A stretch of DNA of 64,000 nucleotides from Hyphomicrobiales bacterium. Its GTDB lineage: Bacteria; Pseudomonadota; Alphaproteobacteria; Rhizobiales; Xanthobacteraceae. Below, piece after piece: positions 10,425 through 21,303 of this stretch. Positions within the stretch are counted from its first letter, which is position 1. Each line of letters opens with the position of its first letter. The position numbers were made by a program, and so were the translations under genes. The notes below the pieces were generated by a model. It saw only the letters and a program-made list of their open reading frames with translations, searched no databases and had not been told where the DNA came from. The stretch spans positions 1 to 64,000 of the forward strand of contig JACESF010000010.1 of the NCBI GenBank assembly GCA_013911975.1. The letters are read 5' to 3'.

Positions 10425-11777
10425 ATGCAGGTGACTGAAACCCAGGCCGAGGGCCTCAAGCGCGCGTACCGCGTGGTTCTCCCGGCCGCCGACCTCGATG
10501 CGAAGGCCAATACCCGGCTGGACGAGCTGAAGGACCGCGTGCAGCTCAAGGGTTTCCGCCCGGGCAAGGTGCCGATGGGCCACCTGAAGCGCATGTACGG
10601 CAAGTCCGTCATGGCCGAGGTGATCGAGCAGGCCGTGACCGAGGCCAATGGCAAGATCGTCGAGGAGCGCGGCCTGCGCCTCGCCTTCCAGCCCCGCGTC
10701 GAGCTGCCTCAGGACGAGGCCGAAGTGCGCGGCGTGATCGAGGGCGGCTCCGACCTCACCTACACCGTTGAGCTGGAAGTGCTGCCGAAGATCGACCTCG
10801 GCAACTTCAAGGACATCTCCATCACCCGTCCCGTGCTCGAAGTGAGCGACGCCGAGGTGGACGAGACCCTGAACCGCCTCGCCGACGCCAACCGCCCCTT
10901 CCTGGTGCGTGAGGGCGGGTATGCCGAAAACGGCGACCGCATCACCATCGACTTCGTGGGCTATATCGACGGCGTCGCCTTCGACGGCGGCAAGGGCGAC
11001 GACATCCAGGTGGTGATCGGCTCCAACAGCTTCATCCCCGGCTTCGAGGACCAGATCGCGGGCATGTATGCCGGCGACCAGCGCACCGTGACCGTGACCT
11101 TCCCGGAGGCCTACGCGGCGCGTGAGCTGGCCGGCAAGCAGGCGACCTTCGAGGTCACCGCGAAGAAGGTGGAATTCCCCGGCGCCTTCACGCTGGACGA
11201 CGAGTTCGCCAAGTCGCTGGGCCAGGAGAGCCTGGACAAGCTCAAGGAGCAGGTCCGCGCCCGCATCGCCCAGGAGCACAACGGCGTCGCCCGCCAGAAG
11301 GTGAAGCGCGCCCTGCTCGACGCGCTGGACGAGATGCACAAGTTCGAGGTGCCCCCGACCCTGGTCTCCCAGGAGTTCGACGGCGTGTGGCAGCAGGTCC
11401 AGCAGGACCTCACCGCCCAGAACCGCACCTTCGCCGACGAGGGCACCTCCGAGGAGGCCGCCCGCGCCGACTACGAGAAGATCGCCGAGCGCCGCGTGCG
11501 CCTCGGGCTGGTCCTTGCGGAGATCGGGGAGCGCAACAATATACAGGTCAGCGACGACGAAGTGACGCGCGCGGTGGTGGAGCGGGCGCGTCAATTCCCT
11601 GGCCAAGAACAGCAGGTGTGGGACTATTATCGCCGGACCCCCCAGGCGATGGCGTCCCTTCGTGCTCCGATCTTCGAAGAGAAGGTCGTCGACTTCCTCC
11701 TGGAGCTTGCGAGCGTGACCGACCAGCCGGTGACGCGCGAGGAGCTCTACAAGGAGGATGAGGAGAAGGCGGCCTGA
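10425..11777 (+). CDS. tig: Trigger factor, ribosome-associated chaperone/prolyl isomerase
   Basis: It binds nascent chains at the ribosome exit tunnel. Of its 450 residues, the N-terminal ribosome-binding domain carries the signature GFRPGKVP (about residues 43-50). The FKBP-type PPIase domain (about 155-240) contains GDRITIDFVGYIDG and SNSFIPGFEDQIAGM. The rest is the helical C-terminal arm domain. The ATG at 10425 gives the MQVTETQAEG start usual in alphaproteobacteria; the frame is open further upstream into the tRNA-Leu gene, so that extension is rejected. It heads the tig-clpP-clpX-lon block. Confidence 0.96.
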   Translation: MQVTETQAEGLKRAYRVVLPAADLDAKANTRLDELKDRVQLKGFRPGKVPMGHLKRMYGKSVMAEVIEQAVTEANGKIVEERGLRLAFQPRVELPQDEAEVRGVIEGGSDLTYTVELEVLPKIDLGNFKDISITRPVLEVSDAEVDETLNRLADANRPFLVREGGYAENGDRITIDFVGYIDGVAFDGGKGDDIQVVIGSNSFIPGFEDQIAGMYAGDQRTVTVTFPEAYAARELAGKQATFEVTAKKVEFPGAFTLDDEFAKSLGQESLDKLKEQVRARIAQEHNGVARQKVKRALLDALDEMHKFEVPPTLVSQEFDGVWQQVQQDLTAQNRTFADEGTSEEAARADYEKIAERRVRLGLVLAEIGERNNIQVSDDEVTRAVVERARQFPGQEQQVWDYYRRTPQAMASLRAPIFEEKVVDFLLELASVTDQPVTREELYKEDEEKAA

Positions 11778-11852
11778 TCCCAGGCCGTCCGTCATCTTCA
11801 CTGCGATGATCGCGTGTGGCGTGCTTCGGCGCGCCCACGCTGAGGATTTGAG

Positions 11853-12485
11853 ATGCGCGATCCGATCGATACCTACATGAACTACCTCGTGCCCATGGTG
11901 GTCGAGCAGACCAACCGGGGCGAGCGCGCGTACGACATCTATTCGCGCCTCCTGAAGGAGCGCATCATTTTCCTCACCGGGCCGGTTGAGGACGGAATGT
12001 CCACCCTGGCCGTGGCGCAGCTTCTCTTCCTTGAGGCGGAAAACCCCAAGAAGGAAATCTCGATGTACATCAACTCCCCCGGTGGAGTGGTGACGTCGGG
12101 TCTCGCCATCTACGACACCATGCAGTTCATCCGCCCGCCGGTCTCCACGCTGTGCATCGGCCAGGCCGCCTCCATGGGCTCCCTGCTGCTGACCGCCGGC
12201 GAGAAGGGCCTGCGGTTCGCGCTGCCGAATGCCCGAATCATGGTCCACCAGCCCTCCGGCGGCTTCCAGGGCCAGGTCACGGACATCATGCTCCATGCCC
12301 AGGAAATCCTGAGCCTGAAGAAGCGGCTGAATGAAATCTACGTGAAGCACACGGGCCAGACGATCGAGAAGATCGAGGACGCCCTGGAGCGCGACAATTT
12401 CATGACTGCCGGTGCGGCGCAGGAGTTCGGGCTGATCGATTCCGTCATCGACAAGCGCCCCTCCGACGAGCCGGCGAAGGCCTGA
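11853..12485 (+). CDS. clpP: ATP-dependent Clp protease proteolytic subunit
   Basis: This is the serine peptidase ring subunit that degrades substrates unfolded by ClpX or ClpA. It has 210 residues. The catalytic triad is visible: Ser107 in GQAASMGS, His132 in MVHQPSGG, and Asp181 in ERDNFM. It lies 75 bp downstream of tig and 420 bp upstream of clpX. The long gap to clpX suggests that clpX has its own promoter. Confidence 0.97.
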   Translation: MRDPIDTYMNYLVPMVVEQTNRGERAYDIYSRLLKERIIFLTGPVEDGMSTLAVAQLLFLEAENPKKEISMYINSPGGVVTSGLAIYDTMQFIRPPVSTLCIGQAASMGSLLLTAGEKGLRFALPNARIMVHQPSGGFQGQVTDIMLHAQEILSLKKRLNEIYVKHTGQTIEKIEDALERDNFMTAGAAQEFGLIDSVIDKRPSDEPAKA

Positions 12486-12905
12486 TCGGCGATTTTTGCA
12501 CGGCGGGATGTGCGCCAGCCCCTTGCGTGCAGTGCGAGATCGCGCTTGCATGCTCCCATGAGCCGGCTAGCGCCTTGTCCCGTCCATCGGAAGCTCCTGC
12601 TTCGAGATGCGCCCGCGCGGGGAGTTGAAACCGCGCGGCGCTTCCCTGCGTATTCATCTCATGCGTCCAATTGGACGGCCGGATGCGCCGTGGTGGTCAG
12701 GGCCTGCGGCAAAGAAGCGAGCCTCGGGTAAGCTGAGTGGGCATAAACTGTGCATATGCCTTGATCGGAGTGCTGGAGGGTGATTGGCTGAGGTTCGGCT
12801 GAAAGGTCGGGCCGGGTACCCAAAGCGGCCCAGCCGCAAGGGTGCCCGCATTGGGCTCCTCGTCCTGGCCATAGCGGCCGCGGCGGGAGCCGGAGGAAGA
12901 CGAAG
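12486..12905. other. Intergenic region clpP-clpX (420 bp)
   Basis: No supported gene was found. GGAGGA at 12892-12897 is the clpX ribosome-binding site. A TTGAAA at about 12626 resembles a -35 element, but I could not pair it with a convincing -10 at acceptable spacing. No T-tract terminator for clpP is visible. Confidence 0.5.
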
Positions 12906-14174
12906 ATGAGCAAGACCGGCGGCAGCGATAGCAAGAATACGCTCTACTGCTCGTTCTGCGGCAAAAGCCAGCATGAGGTCCGCAAGCTCATCGCAGGACC
13001 TACGGTCTTTATTTGCGACGAGTGCGTCGAACTGTGCATGGATATCATCCGCGAGGAATCCAAGTCCTCGCTGGTGAAGTCGCGCGACGGCATTCCCACC
13101 CCGAAGGAGATCCGCAAGGTCCTCGATGACTATGTCATCGGCCAGGACCACGCGAAGAAGGTCCTCTCGGTGGCGGTGCACAACCACTACAAGCGGCTGA
13201 ATCACGCCACGAAGCACGGCGACGTGGAGCTGGCCAAGTCCAACATCATGCTGATCGGGCCCACCGGCTCGGGCAAGACGTTGCTGGCGCAGACCCTGGC
13301 GCGCATCCTGGACGTTCCCTTCACCATGGCCGACGCCACCACGCTCACCGAGGCGGGCTATGTGGGCGAGGACGTGGAGAACATCATCCTGAAGCTGCTC
13401 CAGGCCGCCGACTACAATGTCGAGCGGGCGCAGCGCGGCATCGTCTATATCGACGAGATCGACAAGATCAGTCGCAAGTCCGACAATCCGTCCATCACCC
13501 GCGATGTGTCGGGCGAGGGCGTGCAGCAGGCGCTGCTGAAGATCATGGAAGGCACGGTGGCCTCCGTCCCGCCCCAGGGCGGCCGGAAGCATCCCCAGCA
13601 GGAATTCCTGCAGGTGGACACCACCAACATCCTCTTCATCTGCGGCGGCGCCTTCGCGGGCCTCGACAAGATCATCGGCTCCCGCTCCAAGGGCGGCACC
13701 TCCATCGGCTTCTCCGCCAAGGTGGCCCCGCCCGAGGATCGCCGCCCCGGCGAGGTGTTCCGCGAGGTGGAGCCCGAGGATCTGCTGAAGTACGGCCTCA
13801 TCCCCGAGTTCATCGGGCGTCTGCCGGTCCTGGCGACGCTGGAGGACCTCGACGAGGCCGCGCTGAAGAAGATCCTGGCCGAGCCGAAGAACGCGCTGGT
13901 GAAGCAGTATCAGCGCCTGTTCGAGATGGAGAACGTGGATCTCACCATCCACGAGGAGGCGCTCGGCGCCATCGCCCGCAAGGCCATCGAGCGCAAGACC
14001 GGCGCGCGCGGCCTGCGCTCCATCATGGAAGGCATCCTGCTGGACACCATGTTCGACCTCCCCGGCCTGGAGGGTGTCGAAGAGGTGGTGATCAGCAAGG
14101 AAGTGGTCGAGCAGAATGCCCGTCCTCTCTACATCTACGCCGACCGTGTCGGCGATGCCGGCGCCAGTGCGTGA
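12906..14174 (+). CDS. clpX: ATP-dependent Clp protease ATP-binding subunit ClpX
   Basis: This AAA+ unfoldase delivers tagged proteins to ClpP; in alphaproteobacteria ClpXP degrades cell-cycle regulators such as CtrA. It has 422 residues. The N-terminal zinc-binding domain has Cys15, Cys18, Cys37 and Cys40. Walker A is GPTGSGKT (about 118-125) and Walker B is [10 protein letters not shown]. The pore and sensor blocks [11 protein letters not shown] and [15 protein letters not shown] follow, and [15 protein letters not shown] near the C-terminus is the sensor-2 region. A strong GGAGGA ribosome-binding site lies 8 bp upstream. Confidence 0.98.
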   Translation: MSKTGGSDSKNTLYCSFCGKSQHEVRKLIAGPTVFICDECVELCMDIIREESKSSLVKSRDGIPTPKEIRKVLDDYVIGQDHAKKVLSVAVHNHYKRLNHATKHGDVELAKSNIMLIGPTGSGKTLLAQTLARILDVPFTMADATTLTEAGYVGEDVENIILKLLQAADYNVERAQRGIVYIDEIDKISRKSDNPSITRDVSGEGVQQALLKIMEGTVASVPPQGGRKHPQQEFLQVDTTNILFICGGAFAGLDKIIGSRSKGGTSIGFSAKVAPPEDRRPGEVFREVEPEDLLKYGLIPEFIGRLPVLATLEDLDEAALKKILAEPKNALVKQYQRLFEMENVDLTIHEEALGAIARKAIERKTGARGLRSIMEGILLDTMFDLPGLEGVEEVVISKEVVEQNARPLYIYADRVGDAGASA

Positions 14175-14294
14175 CGGCCCGCACACCCGCTCCCGCCCCG
14201 GCCGCGCCGAGGCGGGATGCGGGCGTGTGCCGCGTCCGGCCCGGGGCCGGGCGCAGGGGAGCGAAGCCATCCCCATGGTTGCGCCGCAGCGCAC

Positions 14295-14323
14295 CTTGAA
14301 AGCCAGCTTCAGGCTTTCCATCT
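14295..14323 (+). promoter_or_regulatory. Heat-shock (sigma-32) type promoter of lon
   Basis: A perfect CTTGAAA (14295-14301) is followed by a 14-base spacer and TTCCATCT (14316-14323), which matches CCCCATNT at five of seven defined bases. It is ~150 bp upstream of the lon ATG in a 300-bp gap. Heat-shock control of lon is well established in proteobacteria. Confidence 0.6.
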
Positions 14324-14474
14324 ATGATTTGAAGAATCCGGTCTCCGGGCTCGGACCTCATGCCTCCCGCGGCTTTCCCGCCGCATCAGCATCGAAAAGC
14401 CGTTCCCGTTCCGGCTGCGCCGTCCCGGCGGGCCAATGCGCCCGCACGCCGGTGCCCTATGAAAGGATTGGGTC

Positions 14475-16892
<2,418 letters not shown>

Positions 16893-16920
16893 GTTATTTC
16901 AATAACTTACGCCTTCCGAA

Positions 16921-16948
16921 GGCGGCGCGGTTTCCGCGCCGCCTTTTT
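16921..16948 (+). terminator. Rho-independent terminator of lon
   Basis: A perfect 9-bp stem GGCGGCGCG/CGCGCCGCC is followed by TTTTT. It is preceded by two small perfect dyads: AGTTATT/AATAACT at 16892-16907, overlapping the stop, and GCCTTC/GAAGGC at about 16911-16923. Confidence 0.92.
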
Positions 16949-17100
16949 CTTTGCCGCCCGTCAAGGTCTGGAAATCGTGTATTTATGCGGGTTTGAAGCG
17001 GATCGCGCTTGCAAAAGCCGCATTTTCCGTAAATTTTCCCGCCGATCGTTGAAGGCAAGCCCTTTCACGATTCTCAGACAACGAAGGAAGGAACGGTCAC

Positions 17101-17379
17101 ATGACCACCAAGAACGAACTGATCGCCGCGGTGGCCGACGAGGCGAAGCTCACCAAGGCGGCTGCGCAGGCCGCGGTGGACGCGACGTTCGAGATCATCA
17201 CCCAGGCCCTCAAGAAGGGCGAGGAAGTGAAGCTCATCGGCTTCGGTTCCTTCTCCGTGGTGACCCGCGCCGCTCGTGAAGGCCGCAACCCGCGCACCGG
17301 CAAGCCGGTGAAGATCAGCGCGTCCAAGGCGCCGAAGTTCACGCCCGGCAAGGGCCTGAAGGAAGCCGTCAACGACTGA
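17101..17379 (+). CDS. hup: HU-family DNA-binding protein
   Basis: This is a 92-residue nucleoid-associated protein that bends DNA non-specifically as a dimer. The HU/IHF signature [20 protein letters not shown] is complete, and the N-terminal [15 protein letters not shown] matches HU. The AGGAAGGAACGGTCAC stretch before the ATG supplies a ribosome-binding site. The position directly after lon is conserved in many proteobacteria. Confidence 0.95.
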   Translation: MTTKNELIAAVADEAKLTKAAAQAAVDATFEIITQALKKGEEVKLIGFGSFSVVTRAAREGRNPRTGKPVKISASKAPKFTPGKGLKEAVND

Positions 17380-17815
17380 CCCTAATCCCCGGAGCGGCGC
17401 ACGGCCCTTTTGGGCCGGAAGCGCCCCCGGGGCTCCGGCGCGGCGGGGTCGGCAAACCGGCCCACGCCCGCCGCCCTGTTTCCCGCCGCCTATTTTCCCG
17501 CCTCCCGGCCGCCATGGCCCGGAGCTTCGGGCGGACCAACCCGGAGCGGTCGCCAGCGGCCGATCCGTGGTTCCTCTTGGCGGGGCCTCCCGCAGCACCG
17601 GCGACGCGCCTCCAGCGGCCTGTGCGCCCCCTCTGATCCCCTTGCGCAGCGCCTTGCCGCGCTTTCGTCACCCCGAACGTGCTATGCCTGCGGCCGCGGT
17701 GGCGGGGGCAGGCGTCCGGCGGGGAAGCGCGGGCCCGGTCCATCGCTCAATTGCGCGCGGGCGGCGGGGGACATCCTCGGCCCCAGACGCGCGCGCAGGG
17801 AGAGGAAGCGGGCAG
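17380..17815. other. Intergenic region hup-tal (436 bp)
   Basis: No supported gene was found; the open frames here are GC-driven. A CGGCCC-TTTT-GGGCCG hairpin at 17402-17417 may end the hup transcript, although no T-tract follows. AGAGGAAG at ~17801-17808 is the ribosome-binding site for the GTG-started transaldolase. Confidence 0.5.
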
Positions 17816-18838
17816 GTGGCCTCTAAGCTCGATCAATTGCGGGACATGACGGTGGTGGTCGCCGATACCGGCGACATGGACGCCGTGGCGCGTTTCCGCC
17901 CCATCGATTGCACGACCAATCCGACCATCGTCCTGAAAGCGCTGGACACGCCGGCCTTCGCGCCGGCCATGGAGGAGGCGGTGGCCTGGGGCCGCGCCCA
18001 GGCGGGCTCGCGCGTGGCGGTGGCCGCTGCGGTGGCGGACCGGCTCGCCATCTCCGTCGGCTATGAATTGTCGCGCCTCGTGCCGGGCCGCGTCTCCACC
18101 GAGGTGGACGCCTCCCTGTCCTTCAACACCGCCGCCTCGGTGGCGAAGGCGCGGGAGATCATCGCCGCCTATGCGGCGCGCGGCGTCGGGCGCGAGCGCA
18201 TCCTCATCAAGCTGGCCTCCACCTGGGAAGGCATCCGGGCGGCGGAGATCCTCCAGGCCGAGGGCATCGACTGCAACATGACGCTCCTGTTCAACCGCGC
18301 CCAGGCAATCGCCTGCGCGGATGCCAGGGCGTTCCTCATCTCGCCCTTCGTGGGCCGCATCCTGGACTGGCACAAGAAGGCCGCGGGCCGCGACTTCACG
18401 GCGGAGGAGGATCCGGGCGTGCGGTCGGTGCGGGAGATCTACGGCTATTACAAGAGCCGGGGCATCGCCACGATCGTCATGGCCGCCTCGTTCCGCAACA
18501 CGGGAGAGATCGAGGCCCTGGCGGGCTGCGACCGCCTCACCATTGCCCCGGCGCTGCTGGAGGCCCTGGCCGCCGACACGGCGCCCCTGGCGCGCGTGCT
18601 CTCGCCGGACACCGCGCCGGCCACGCCGCTGATCGGCCCCGCCGATCTGGTGGCCCATGGCCTCGTGGGCGAGGCGGCGGAAACCTTCGACTTCACCCGG
18701 AAGCTGGACGAGCCGCTGTTCCGCTGGGTGATGAACGAGGACGCCATGGCGACGGAAAAGCTCGCCGAGGGCATCCGCCTGTTCGCCCGCGATCTCGCGG
18801 CGCTCCACGCCACCGTGCTGCGCCGCCTGGAGGCGTGA
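17816..18838 (+). CDS. tal: Transaldolase (TalA/TalB type)
   Basis: It transfers a dihydroxyacetone unit between sugar phosphates in the non-oxidative pentose phosphate pathway. At 340 residues from the GTG at 17816 it aligns with the E. coli TalB pattern: [62 protein letters not shown] (with the Schiff-base Lys) and [15 protein letters not shown]. The GTG is preferred because it follows AGAGGAAG and gives the conserved N-terminus. The frame extends 83 codons upstream with low-complexity sequence, which I reject. Confidence 0.94.
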   Translation: MASKLDQLRDMTVVVADTGDMDAVARFRPIDCTTNPTIVLKALDTPAFAPAMEEAVAWGRAQAGSRVAVAAAVADRLAISVGYELSRLVPGRVSTEVDASLSFNTAASVAKAREIIAAYAARGVGRERILIKLASTWEGIRAAEILQAEGIDCNMTLLFNRAQAIACADARAFLISPFVGRILDWHKKAAGRDFTAEEDPGVRSVREIYGYYKSRGIATIVMAASFRNTGEIEALAGCDRLTIAPALLEALAADTAPLARVLSPDTAPATPLIGPADLVAHGLVGEAAETFDFTRKLDEPLFRWVMNEDAMATEKLAEGIRLFARDLAALHATVLRRLEA

Positions 18839-18876
18839 AGGCGGCAGCCGGGACCGGGCCGGGGCAGGGGGCGATA

Positions 18877-18905
18877 TTTACGCGCCGCGTGCCCTGGCCT
18901 ATATG
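18877..18905 (+). promoter_or_regulatory. Sigma-70 type promoter for tRNA-Val
   Basis: TTTACG (18877-18882), a 17-base spacer and TATATG (18900-18905) lie ~58 bases upstream of the tRNA. It is a consensus match only. Confidence 0.45.
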
Positions 18906-18962
18906 CGGGCTGTCCCGTGGCGCTCGAACGCGCACGAGGCGCCTCCGGCGCCGCACCGGGCC

Positions 18963-19038
18963 GGGCGGTTAGCTCAGTTGGTAGAGCATCTCGTTTACAC
19001 CGAGAGGGTCGGCGGTTCGAGCCCGTCACCGCCCACCA
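18963..19038 (+). tRNA. tRNA-Val (anticodon TAC)
   Basis: The 76-nt cloverleaf has acceptor GGGCGGT/ACCGCCC, discriminator A and encoded CCA. Anticodon loop TTTACAC carries TAC, within stem CTCG/CGAG. The T-arm CGGTTCGAGCCCG is standard. Confidence 0.96.
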
Positions 19039-19100
19039 TTCCCCTCGGGGACGGATCGCCGTTCGATCCCGATGACGGTTTCAATCCCGGTTTCGATTGC

Positions 19101-20140
19101 AATCCCGAGAGTGCCTCCCAGCACCACCGTCATGGCCGGGCTTGTCCCGGCCATCCACGGGGTTCCGCTGGGCGGTGACGAACGGGCCGGCGTGGATGCC
19201 CGGGACAAGCCCGGGCATGACGGTTGTAAGGTCGTGACCGCAGGGTTTGGATGTTGTCCCACCACGTCGGCACCGCAGGGTCTGGATGTCGTCCCGCCAC
19301 GTCGTGGCTGCCGGGTGCTGGACGGCCGATCCGCCCCGAACCGGATGGCCCTTCAATCCCGAGCGTGCCTCCAAGCACCACCGTCATGGCCGGGCTTGTC
19401 CCGGCCATCCACGGGGTTCCGCTGGGCGGTGACGAACGGGCCGGCGTGGATGCCCGGGACACGCCCGGGCATGACGGTTGCAGGGTCGGGACCGCCGGGT
19501 TTGCATGTCGTCCCACCACGTCGGGACCGCAGTGTCTGGATGTCGACCCGCCACGTCGCGACGGCCGGGCTCTGGACTGCCGATCCGCCCTGAACGGCAT
19601 GGCCCTTCAATCCCGAGAGTGCCTCCAAGCACCGCCGTCATGGCCGGGCTTGTCCCGGCCATCCACGGGGCTCTGCCGGGCGGTGACGAACGGGCCTGCG
19701 TGGATGCCCGGGACACGCCCGGGCATGACGGTTGTAAGGTCGCGACCGCTGGGTCTGGATGTCGACCCGCCACGTCGCGACTGCCGGGTTCTGGACTGTC
19801 GATCCGCCCTGAACCGGATGGCCCTTCAATCCCGAGAGCGCCTCCCAGCCCCACCGTCATGGCCGGGCTTGTCCCGGCCATCCACGGGGTTCCGCTGGGC
19901 GGTGACGAATGGGCCGGCGTGGATGCCCGGGACACGCTCGGGCATGACGGTTGCAGGGTCGGGACCGCCGGGTTTGCATGTCGTCCCACCACGTCGCGAC
20001 CGCAGGGTCTGGATGTCGACCTGCCGCGTCGCGACGGCCGGGTTCTGGACTGCCGATCCGCCCTGAACCGGATGGCCCTTCAATCCCGAGAGCGCCTCCA
20101 AGCACCACCGTCATGGCCGGGCGTGTCCCGGCCATCCACG
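19101..20140. repeat. Tandem array of ~254-bp units containing alternating inverted REP palindromes
   Basis: Units begin at 19101, 19355, 19609, 19828 and 20082, each opening with AATCCCGAG. Periods are 254, 254, 219 and 254 bp, and the fifth unit is truncated at ~20140. Each full unit holds a forward REP palindrome (19128-19159, 19382-19413, 19636-19667, 19855-19886, 20109-20140). It also holds an inverted one ~30 bp later (19191-19223, 19445-19477, 19699-19731, 19918-19950). The tail of each unit is made of ~35-bp subrepeats (TGGATGTCGTCCC-type). The 219-bp unit lacks one subrepeat, exactly 35 bp. Long open frames here have no coding signature. The array lies between tRNA-Val and tRNA-Asp. 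Confidence 0.9.
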
Positions 20141-20238
20141 GGGCTGCGCCCGGACAAGCCCTTGAGACCCCCGCAGCGGTGTCGCGCGGCCGGTCGGGTG
20201 AGTTTTGCACAGGGGGCGATCTTCCGCGTAAGGGTCGC

Positions 20239-20267
20239 TTGACTTGATCCGCCCTCGGTCTTATCAA
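20239..20267 (+). promoter_or_regulatory. Sigma-70 type promoter for tRNA-Asp
   Basis: TTGACT (20239-20244), a 17-base spacer and TATCAA (20262-20267) lie 40 bases upstream of the tRNA. This is the best housekeeping-promoter match in the window. Confidence 0.6.
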
Positions 20268-20306
20268 CCGCCATCTCGATGCGGCGCTGACACGGCGACG
20301 CGCATT

Positions 20307-20383
20307 GCGGGTGTAGCTCAGTTGGTCAGAGCGCCGGCCTGTCACGCCGGAGGTCGCGGGTTCGAGCCCCGTCACTCGCGCCA
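20307..20383 (+). tRNA. tRNA-Asp (anticodon GTC)
   Basis: The 77-nt cloverleaf has acceptor GCGGGTG/CACTCGC (one G-T pair), discriminator G and encoded CCA. Anticodon stem CCGGC/GCCGG encloses CTGTCAC, anticodon GTC. G73 is the identity base expected for tRNA-Asp. Confidence 0.96.
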
Positions 20384-20647
20384 CTTCTCTTCCCTCCCGG
20401 AAAAATGAAGCGCGCTCCCGCGGTCCCGTTGTGGATCGCCGTTATTCGCGCGCCCGCCGCTATGGTGCGGACGGGCGGTGCATCCCACGCGGGCGAAGCC
20501 TTCTCCATCATCACGGCAAGTGGCGATTCACCCTTCTGGCGGAAGCCGTACGTGTGGATTTCGTCGGACGCGGGATCGGACATCTCGTCGTCGCGCACGG
20601 CGGCGCATATCCTTCGCACCGATATCGTGGGTATCGAGGGGGGAGAG

Positions 20648-21067
20648 ATGATGAAGCGCATCCTGGCCGGCCTGCTGGCCCTGGCCGTTCTGCTGACCGG
20701 GCTGGCGCCCGTGAGTGCCGTCGCGGGCGATGTCTCGGCGGGGCCCATCTGGAACGACTGGGACGCTCAGGCCAAATGCCCGAGGGTTTGCGAGCGCGGC
20801 GTGTGGACCGGCCGCTGGCGCACCGTGGTGCCCGGCATGGAATCGGTGTGCAGCTGCGATTTCCATGCCTGGCCGGGCGGCGGTGGCGGCGGTGGCGGGC
20901 GCAAGCCGGCCTATATCCTGCGCCAGATCGTGGCGGGCCCCATCTGGGGCAATTGGGACGCGCAGAACAAGTGCCCGAATGTGTGCGGCGGCCGCAATCT
21001 CTGGGACGGCAACTGGCGCACCTTCGCGCCCGGCCAGTCGAGCTGCGATTGCTACGTTCCGCGCTGA
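20648..21067 (+). CDS. Secreted two-domain mannan-binding-lectin-like protein
   Basis: This 139-residue protein has an N-terminal Sec signal peptide (about 1-26, MMKRILAGLLALAVLL then AVAG). The mature part is two copies of a short module of mannan-binding protein (MVL-like) type. Module 1 spans residues ~30-72 (AGPIWNDWDAQAKCPRVC, then WTGRWRTVVPGMESVCSC). Module 2 spans ~95-137 (AGPIWGNWDAQNKCPNVC, then WDGNWRTFAPGQSSCDC). A Gly linker of eight residues joins them. Each module has four Cys, likely in disulfides. The ATG at 20648 is chosen because it opens the signal peptide and follows GGGGAGAG. Glycan binding is inferred from the module pattern. Confidence 0.75.
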   Translation: MMKRILAGLLALAVLLTGLAPVSAVAGDVSAGPIWNDWDAQAKCPRVCERGVWTGRWRTVVPGMESVCSCDFHAWPGGGGGGGGRKPAYILRQIVAGPIWGNWDAQNKCPNVCGGRNLWDGNWRTFAPGQSSCDCYVPR

Positions 21068-21085
21068 CCCTCTGAAACGCGAAAC

Positions 21086-21113
21086 GCCCCGCCCGGGGAG
21101 AGCCGGGCGGGGC
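21086..21113 (+). terminator. Strong GC hairpin after the lectin-like gene
   Basis: The 11-bp perfect stem GCCCCGCCCGG/CCGGGCGGGGC has a 6-base loop and starts 19 bp past the stop. There is no T-tract, so it may act as a 3' stabiliser as well as a terminator. Confidence 0.55.
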
Positions 21114-21303
21114 GCATGACCTTCTTCAACGGCCATGACGGATCCCCGTGCGGGGACCGCTCGTCGCGACGTCGGCTCCGGGGCAACGGGCCCATAGGGG
21201 ATCTTCCTGGCCCGGCGCGCGATCTCGATGACGGCTTAAAAGCCGGCAAATATGACGGCTTCATGGCATTTGGCCAAGGCACGGCTTGGCGGCGGCCGCC
21301 GCC

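Noticed and set aside
9972..12551. An 859-codon minus-strand open frame antisense to tig and clpP
   Set aside because: It mirrors the codon periodicity of tig and clpP, spans tRNA-Leu, and its translation is low-complexity His/Leu/Gly/Asp/Ala-rich with no domain. It is a GC-driven shadow.
12626..12660. A possible heat-shock promoter upstream of clpX (TTGAAA near 12626)
   Set aside because: No -10 element of sigma-32 or sigma-70 type could be found at an acceptable distance, so it is not reported as a promoter.
16977..17279. A 100-codon open frame overlapping the start of hup
   Set aside because: It is out of frame with the clearly conserved HU protein and turns into an Arg/Gly-rich shadow where it overlaps.
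19101..20140. The repeat array considered as a CRISPR locus
   Set aside because: Units are 254 bp and conserved throughout, with no short repeat/unique spacer alternation and no cas genes nearby.
19251..20242. Several overlapping open frames of 150-270 codons on both strands in the repeat array
   Set aside because: All are translations of the 254-bp tandem repeats and REP palindromes. They repeat the same peptide in each unit and lack ribosome-binding sites.
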